Assembly (NCBI GenBank): GCA_032250585.1
Contig: JAVVFH010000018.1
Coordinates: 1 to 28,820, forward strand
Direction: 5' to 3'
Source of the DNA: JAVVFH01 sp032250585
GTDB taxonomy: Bacteria > Pseudomonadota > Gammaproteobacteria > Xanthomonadales > SZUA-36
DNA: 28,820 nt
The position numbers and the translations under genes were made by a program. This document shows, in pieces, positions 24,723-28,820 of this stretch. Positions within the stretch are counted from its first letter, which is position 1, and the number at the start of each line of letters is the position of its first letter. Under the pieces are notes generated by a model that was not told the origin of the DNA, did not search any database, and saw only the letters and a program-made list of their open reading frames with translations.

Positions 24723-25090
24723 CGAGTAGTCAGGCTTCCGGCCGGGTCCATGGTCGCAGGCGCCGCGAGGTTCCGGGACGCCTTTCATGGTAGCAATCCG
24801 TAGCCTGGTTTGTCTTGAGGAAAAAGGCCAGCCCCGGTCAGCGGGAGCCCGATTCCGGAAATCGGCCGTGGCTGATCTTCGCGATACTGCGCGGCGCTGC
24901 CGATATGATCTTGGAGGGCGATCCTCTGCTCGCGAAAATTTGCGATGAAACGAAAGCCAGCCGGCTTGGGACTTTTCACGGTTCCGGCAACGGGTGGCAG
25001 CGCGTCGAAAAACGAATCGGAGTTTATATCCTCATGAAAATATTAAATAAAAAAATCTTTGCAAGGCGTTTCATGGGAACCAGGCTGGAT
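24723..25090. other. Intergenic region upstream of trmL and nrdJ
   Basis: About 370 nt between the trmL start and the nrdJ promoter. A plus-strand frame (TTG 24815 to 25123) is open and GC-ending codons are frequent in its first half, but it has no clear ribosome binding site, no recognisable family, and it runs through the nrdJ promoter; I do not call it a gene. A markedly AT-rich patch at 25030-25062 contrasts with the surroundings and lies about 30-60 nt upstream of the nrdJ -35 element; it could be a regulator site or curved DNA. Confidence 0.5.
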
Positions 25091-25119
25091 TTGACAGGGC
25101 CCGCCATGCGGCGTATCTT
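25091..25119 (+). promoter_or_regulatory. Sigma-70 promoter of nrdJa
   Basis: TTGACA (25091-25096, perfect -35), a 17-nt spacer, then TATCTT (25114-25119; 4 of 6 to TATAAT). The predicted start is near 25126, giving a leader of about 95 nt. Two NrdR-type boxes follow immediately downstream. Confidence 0.75.
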
Positions 25120-25128
25120 TTAGCTCTT

Positions 25129-25150
25129 CAGACACAAGATCTTGTGTCTG
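25129..25150. promoter_or_regulatory. NrdR box 1 upstream of nrdJa
   Basis: A perfect 22-bp palindrome whose core ACACAAGATCTTGTGT (25132-25147) has the outer ACAC..GTGT and length (16 bp) of NrdR boxes. NrdR is the zinc-finger/ATP-cone repressor of ribonucleotide reductase genes. It lies at about +4 to +25 of the predicted transcript, so a bound repressor would block initiation or escape. Confidence 0.8.
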
Positions 25151-25163
25151 CGAAAAAAGAGGC

Positions 25164-25179
25164 GCACAATAAGTTGTGC
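25164..25179. promoter_or_regulatory. NrdR box 2 upstream of nrdJa
   Basis: GCACAATAAGTTGTGC has 6-bp arms around TAAG. Its centre is 32 bp from that of box 1, about three helical turns, the spacing typical of paired NrdR boxes. It overlaps GTG 25176, which is in frame with nrdJa; this argues against that codon as the start. Confidence 0.75.
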
Positions 25180-25220
25180 CGCATAAGCAAATAAAACCAA
25201 ATAATTACACGGATGATTTA

Positions 25221-27368
25221 ATGAGTAGCGTGCAGGTTGAAGTCATTGGCACTGATTCAAAAGAGATTCCCTTCCAGGCAGCGTCTCTGGATATCTGGGA
25301 CAAAAAGTATCGGCTGAAGTCCAAGTCGGGTGACGTCATAGACGAAACCATCGACGAAACCTATCAGCGGGTTGCACGGGCGCTCGCGGACGTCGAGGAA
25401 ACCGAGGACAAAAGGGCGCGGTGGTACCGGGCCTTTCTGTGGGCGTTGCGGCGCGGCGCCATTCCCGCCGGGCGGATCACGTCGAATGCAGGCGCCCTGG
25501 CGCACAAGCCGGCGACGTCTACGATCAATTGCACGGTTTCGGGCACGATCAGGGATTCGATGAACGGCATCCTCGAGAAAGTTCACGAGGCGGGTTTGAC
25601 GCTGAAGGCCGGTTGCGGCATCGGCTACGAGTTCTCAACGCTGCGGCCCAAGGGTGCTTACGTTTCCGGCGCCGGCGCCTATACCTCGGGTCCGCTCAGT
25701 TTCATGGACATCTACGACAAGATGTGCTTCACGGTGTCGTCGGCTGGCGGTCGTCGGGGCGCCCAGATGGCGACGTTCGAAGTCGGGCACCCGGATGCCA
25801 TGGAGTTCATTCGGGCCAAGCGTGAGGCGGGCAGACTGAGGCAGTTCAACTGCTCCCTGCTTATCACCGACGAATTCATGGATGCGGTGGCGCAGAATGC
25901 CGAGTGGAAACTGGTCTTTCCGGTCAACCAGCACGAGGTCGGCGACCTGGACCTGAACGATCCGGAGCAGGTGCTGTGGCGTGAATGGCCAGATGCAGAT
26001 GGATACGTGTCCCGCGAAGACGGCCTGGTGGCCTGTCGCATATACACAGCGATACCCGCGCGCCGGATGTGGGACATGATCATGTCCTCGACCTACGACT
26101 TCGCCGAGCCGGGGTTCATCATGGTCGATCGCATCAACGAGATGAACAATAACTGGTTCTGCGAAAACATCCGCGCAACCAACCCCTGCGGCGAGCAGCC
26201 CTTGCCGCCGTACGGTGCCTGTCTGCTGGGCTCTGTGAACCTGACGCGTTTTGTCGAGAACCCGTTTACGCCTAAAGTCCGTTTCAACTGGGAGGAGTAC
26301 CATAAAGTCGTACGCATCTTTACCCGCATGCTCGACAACGTCGTGGAAATCAACGGTCTGCCGCTCGAGCGGCAACGCGCTGAAATCATCCGCAAACGGC
26401 GCCACGGCATGGGTTTTCTCGGTCTGGGTTCCACGCTGACCATGTTGGGCATGAAATACGGAGAGCCAGACTCCCTGGAGTTTACCGAGAAGGTGGCTCG
26501 GGAAATGGCTATCGCGGGCTGGGAAGAGGCGCTGGAATTGTCGCGGGAGAAAGGCGCGGCACCGATCATGGAAGAAGTCTTCGAAGTAACCGGCGACATG
26601 CTGCGCCGGCGCCCCGAGATGCAGGCCGACGGTTACTCCGTGGGCGACACGGTTGCGGGCAAGATATTGCACGCCCGTTACAGCCGCTACATGCAGCGGG
26701 TGGCAGAGTATGCGCCGGAACTGGTGGCCGCCCTGGAAGAGCAGGGTGCGCGTTTTACGCATCACACCTCAATCGCACCGACGGGTACGATCTCGCTGTC
26801 GCTGGCCAATAACGCCTCCAACGGAATCGAGCCCAGTTTCGCGCATCATTACAGCCGAAATGTGATTCGCGAAGGCCGCAAGTCCAAGGAAAAGGTAGAG
26901 GTCTACAGTTACGAACTGCTGGCTTATCGCTCGCTGGTGAACGCCCGCGCGATGCCGTATGTGGAGGATGAAGCGACGCGACTGCCGGAATGCTTCATCA
27001 CGGCGGAAGACATTTCTCCGAAGGAACACGTGGATATCCAGGCGGCCGCGCAAAAGTGGATCGACTCTTCGATTTCCAAGACCGCCAACGTACCGACTGA
27101 CTACCCTTACGAAGACTTCAAGGAGATTTATACCTATGCCCACAGCAAGGGTTTGAAGGGTTGCACGACGTTTCGCTTCAACCCGGAAGCGTTCCAGGGT
27201 GTGCTCGTAAAAGACAAGGATCTGGAGAACACGACGTACCGCTTCGTGCTTGATAATGGCGATGTCGTGGAAGTGAAAGGCAATGAAGAGATTGAATACG
27301 ACGGAGAAATACACAGTGCGGCCAATCTCTTCGATGCGTTGAAGGAGGGCTATTACGGCAAGTTCTGA
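25221..27368 (+). CDS. nrdJ: Adenosylcobalamin-dependent ribonucleotide reductase, large component (class II, NrdJa)
   Basis: Reduces ribonucleotides to deoxyribonucleotides with a thiyl radical made from coenzyme B12, so it works with or without oxygen. Seen in 715 residues: TINCTVSGTIRDSM with first redox C104; LKAGCGIGYEFSTLRPKGA; GGRRGAQMATFEVGHPD; NPCGEQPLPPYGACLLGS with thiyl-forming C323, E325, and second redox C334 eleven residues on, as in other class II enzymes; RRHGMGFLGLGS; APTGTISL; and SISKTANVPTDYPYEDFKEIY. It ends EGYYGKF, without the C-terminal cysteine tail, which is encoded separately by nrdJb. I chose ATG 25221, with GGAT 6 nt upstream; GTG 25176 lies inside an NrdR box. 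Call it nrdJa in the split nomenclature. Confidence 0.95.
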   Translation: MSSVQVEVIGTDSKEIPFQAASLDIWDKKYRLKSKSGDVIDETIDETYQRVARALADVEETEDKRARWYRAFLWALRRGAIPAGRITSNAGALAHKPATSTINCTVSGTIRDSMNGILEKVHEAGLTLKAGCGIGYEFSTLRPKGAYVSGAGAYTSGPLSFMDIYDKMCFTVSSAGGRRGAQMATFEVGHPDAMEFIRAKREAGRLRQFNCSLLITDEFMDAVAQNAEWKLVFPVNQHEVGDLDLNDPEQVLWREWPDADGYVSREDGLVACRIYTAIPARRMWDMIMSSTYDFAEPGFIMVDRINEMNNNWFCENIRATNPCGEQPLPPYGACLLGSVNLTRFVENPFTPKVRFNWEEYHKVVRIFTRMLDNVVEINGLPLERQRAEIIRKRRHGMGFLGLGSTLTMLGMKYGEPDSLEFTEKVAREMAIAGWEEALELSREKGAAPIMEEVFEVTGDMLRRRPEMQADGYSVGDTVAGKILHARYSRYMQRVAEYAPELVAALEEQGARFTHHTSIAPTGTISLSLANNASNGIEPSFAHHYSRNVIREGRKSKEKVEVYSYELLAYRSLVNARAMPYVEDEATRLPECFITAEDISPKEHVDIQAAAQKWIDSSISKTANVPTDYPYEDFKEIYTYAHSKGLKGCTTFRFNPEAFQGVLVKDKDLENTTYRFVLDNGDVVEVKGNEEIEYDGEIHSAANLFDALKEGYYGKF

Positions 27369-27529
27369 ACTTGCTTCGAGAAAAAGATCGCCGGACAAGA
27401 GCAGGCCGGAGAGAAGATCGGCACGCAGCACAGCAGCTGTATGATGTTGCTCGAACAGGGAAGGATTCGCCAAGGGACAGGGACGTTAAAACAATAAAAT
27501 CAGGGATAAAGTGACGGAGAGGGACACAA

Positions 27530-27655
27530 ATGGGATCCGTCAACCCGGGAGGTCGTTGCGTACACGGACGTACACCTCTTTTCCGGCCTGGTCTGCGGAC
27601 CCGGAGAACATCGAAGAATTCAAGAGCCGGGCGGGTATTCGCCAGGTTTCTGTAA
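27530..27655 (+). CDS. Possible 41-residue basic peptide in the nrdJa-nrdJb gap
   Basis: ATG 27530 is preceded by a good purine-rich site (GGAGAGGG, 27517-27524) and opens a 41-codon frame beginning MGSVNPGGRCVHGRTP and ending AGRVFARFL. It is strongly basic (many Arg) with no membrane helix or motif I know. The ATG sits in the loop of a 7-bp stem. It may be a leader peptide, or chance: in G+C-rich DNA an Arg-rich frame of this length is common. I recognise no family. Low confidence. Confidence 0.2.
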   Translation: MGSVNPGGRCVHGRTPLFRPGLRTRRTSKNSRAGRVFARFL

Positions 27656-27764
27656 AAGGTGGGGAACGCCGAAGAAATCGCCGATAACAGGGATGTGTCG
27701 GCGACGGTTTGAATCCAGCGGACAGCCCCGCGAACGAAAGAAACATGGGGAATGGAAGCATCAC

Positions 27765-27782
27765 GCCCGGCTCAAGCCGGGC
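27765..27782. repeat. Perfect hairpin just upstream of nrdJb
   Basis: GCCCGGCT (27765-27772) and AGCCGGGC (27775-27782) form an 8-bp inverted repeat, realistically a 7-bp stem with a TCAA loop. No U-tract follows. It ends 21 nt before the nrdJb ATG, so it could affect its translation or stabilise a processed 5' end. Confidence 0.6.
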
Positions 27783-27803
27783 CCGGAAAGGTTGGCAGGG
27801 GTT

Positions 27804-28532
27804 ATGGGTATCAAAATCCAGGAAAAAATCGTTGGCTACGAAGTCGTGAAGGAGCAACAGGAGGAGGCGGTTGCGAAAGCGCAGGGCACCTCCGAACCCG
27901 ACGAGCGGCATACCGCGAAGATCATTCGCATGACCGAGCGTGTTGCCCGACCCGAGGGTATGGAGGCGCTCGAAGGCTCCACCTACAAGATCAAGACGCC
28001 GCTGGACGATCACGCCATGTACGTGACCATCAACGACATCGTTCTGAATGCCGGTACAGAGCACGAACAGCGCCGGCCTTTCGAGATCTTTATCAATTCC
28101 AAGAACATGGACCACTTCCAGTGGATTGTCGCACTGACCCGCTTGATGTCGGCAGTATTCCGCAAGGGTGGCGACGTGACTTTCCTCGCTGAGGAACTGC
28201 AGGCTGTGTTTGATCCCAAGGGCGGCTATTTCAAACCCGGCGGTAAATTCATGCCGTCCATTCTTGCCGAGATTGGCGCAGTCATTGAGCATCACCTGCA
28301 GAAAATCGGCCTGATGGAAAAAGAAGAACTGTCAGAGCAGCAACTGCTGATCCTCAATCAGAAGCGGGCGGATGCGGAAGCCAGTGCTGAAAAAAGAACC
28401 CGGAACGCGGCTGATCAAAGCAGTGACTATCCGGCATCTGCGACGCTCTGCAACAAGTGCCACACCAAGGCGGTCGTTAACATGGATAACTGCGCGACCT
28501 GTCTTTCATGCGGTTACTCCAAATGCGGTTGA
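27804..28532 (+). CDS. nrdJb: Class II ribonucleotide reductase, small component NrdJb (TSCPD-like domain plus C-terminal cysteines)
   Basis: In Pseudomonas aeruginosa the B12-dependent reductase is split, and NrdJb carries the C-terminal part needed for activity. Seen in 242 residues: MGIKIQEKIVGYEVVKEQ opening; a central domain with YVTINDIVLN, RPFEIFINSKNMDHFQWIVA and RLMSAVFRKGGDVTFLAEEL, resembling the TSCPD-type domain attached to class II NrdJ; FKPGGKFMPSILAEIG; and a C-terminus holding six cysteines (LCNKCH...NCATCLSCGYSKCG). The last cysteines probably shuttle disulfides to the NrdJa active site, and the others may bind zinc. ATG 27804 has purine-rich GGAAAGG and AGGGG upstream; homology starts there. 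Unlike the compact Pseudomonas pair, it is 435 nt from nrdJa. Confidence 0.88.
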   Translation: MGIKIQEKIVGYEVVKEQQEEAVAKAQGTSEPDERHTAKIIRMTERVARPEGMEALEGSTYKIKTPLDDHAMYVTINDIVLNAGTEHEQRRPFEIFINSKNMDHFQWIVALTRLMSAVFRKGGDVTFLAEELQAVFDPKGGYFKPGGKFMPSILAEIGAVIEHHLQKIGLMEKEELSEQQLLILNQKRADAEASAEKRTRNAADQSSDYPASATLCNKCHTKAVVNMDNCATCLSCGYSKCG

Positions 28533-28820
28533 TCGGTTGTTCGTGCGGATGCTGAGGCCTCGCCTCGCAGCGCCATCCCTGTGTAGGCCTGACGTTTTAC
28601 TCGCTCAAAAGATTTCCTGATTACGTACATGACTCAGCCGTGGTTACAGCGGGCCGTGACGCCGCCATCGACTGGCGCGCAGCTTGTTCGCAGGCGTTCG
28701 CTTGCCGCTCGCTTTCGCGAGCGGTTCGCTGCAGTGCGCGGAGCGGCCGGCGGGCGCTCAACTCGCTGCGCTCAGACAGGCGCGCCCTGCTTCCGGCCGT
28801 GCCTTGCGCGCTTCGCCTGC
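28533..28820. other. Non-coding right end, no gene recognised
   Basis: No clear terminator follows nrdJb; the best is a weak, imperfect hairpin near 28551-28571. From about 28665 the sequence turns very G+C-rich and full of inverted repeats (listed separately). A frame from ATG 28629 is open to the edge, but it lacks a ribosome binding site and its product is Arg/Ala/Cys-rich low-quality sequence, so I do not call it. Confidence 0.5.
28705..28798. repeat. Cluster of inverted repeats at the right edge
   Basis: CCGCTCGC-TTTC-GCGAGCGG (28705-28724) is a perfect 8-bp stem with a tetraloop. Beside it lies a nested structure: GGCCGG (28745-28750) with CCGGCC (28793-28798), enclosing GGGCGC (28752-28757) with GCGCCC (28782-28787). 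GCGCTCA is also directly repeated 14 nt apart (28754-28760, 28768-28774). It looks like REP-type intergenic repeat DNA; I cannot test copy number. Confidence 0.55.

Larger units (their letters stand above)
27369..27803. other. Unusually long gap between nrdJa and nrdJb
   Basis: 435 nt with no gene I recognise. The nrdJa frame continues after its TGA for 42 more codons (to TAA at 27495-27497) with no stop; the extension is Lys/Glu/Gln-rich. GGGACAG-like words recur at 27474-27485 and 27520-27526. TGACGGA (27512-27518) pairs with TCCGTCA (27536-27542), enclosing a ribosome-binding-like GGAGAGGG and an ATG. CGTACAC is repeated directly near 27560-27572. A small basic ORF and a hairpin next to nrdJb are listed separately. 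No promoter stands out. Confidence 0.6.

Noticed and set aside
24815..25123. 102-codon frame upstream of nrdJa
   Set aside because: TTG start without a ribosome binding site, unknown product, and it overlaps the TTGACA/TATCTT promoter. Kept only as a note; conservation in relatives would revive it.
25635..26765. 376-codon open frame antisense to nrdJa
   Set aside because: It is covered by the NrdJa catalytic core; the antisense translation is His/Arg-rich without family features.
27641..27662. Possible cobalamin riboswitch box near a B12-dependent enzyme
   Set aside because: GAAACCTGG appears only on the opposite strand, differs from the B12 box, and lacks the other conserved riboswitch elements.
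27540..28295. 251-codon frame antisense to nrdJb and the gap
   Set aside because: Most of it mirrors the NrdJb coding frame, and the rest has no ribosome binding site or motif.
28629..28820. Open frame running off the right edge from ATG 28629
   Set aside because: No ribosome binding site, and the Arg/Ala/Cys-rich product comes from inverted-repeat DNA.

Overview
The window is a G+C-rich chromosomal segment from a gammaproteobacterium. Three things point there: the gene order (DUF2244-coxB-coxA-ctaG-coxC-DUF2909-SURF1-ctaA-ctaB as in Pseudomonas-type aa3 oxidase loci; gpmI-envC-ctpA; yibN-secB-gpsA-trmL close to the Escherichia order), the two-gene class II ribonucleotide reductase (nrdJa/nrdJb, as in Pseudomonas aeruginosa), and the GspA/GspB pair. 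I cannot name a genus. Nearly everything is housekeeping. I see no transposase, integrase, CRISPR array, tRNA, rRNA or defence system.

Layout. 1-1932 (-): N-terminal 644 residues of glycine dehydrogenase GcvP, cut by the left edge. 1987-5268 (-): ctaB, ctaA, an Sco/thioredoxin-like protein and SURF1, the heme A and assembly half of an aa3 cytochrome c oxidase locus. 5338-5586 (+): DUF2909 protein, the only gene of the locus on the other strand, ending at a bidirectional terminator. 5671-10632 (-): DUF2244, coxB (fused to cytochrome c), coxA, a 42-residue membrane protein, ctaG and coxC. 10945-17652 (+): putA (proline catabolism), gspA-gspB (type II secretion accessory pair), a rhomboid protease and a DUF1820 protein, closely packed, with several GTG/TTG starts. 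17708-21788 (-): gpmI, envC and ctpA (glycolysis and cell-envelope proteolysis/division). 22037-24229 (+): rhodanese, secB, gpsA. 24258-24722 (-): trmL. 25091-28532 (+): nrdJ promoter, two NrdR operators, nrdJa, an unusual 435-bp gap, nrdJb. 28533-28820: non-coding, rich in inverted repeats.

How the genes work together. CoxB/A/C form the oxidase. CtaB and CtaA make heme O and then heme A. CtaG delivers copper to CuB. SURF1, the Sco-like protein and the two small membrane proteins are likely assembly factors. PutA feeds electrons from proline into the same respiratory chain. NrdJa/NrdJb make deoxyribonucleotides with adenosylcobalamin under probable NrdR control.

The parts most worth a second look are the NrdR-type operator pair just downstream of a strong promoter, the long nrdJa-nrdJb gap with its small basic ORF and hairpins, the 42-residue gene between coxA and ctaG, the Sco-like protein with CxxxC but no evident distal copper histidine, the mutually exclusive hairpins at 17647-17695, and the inverted-repeat tail at the right edge. 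I found no convincing wholly new system.
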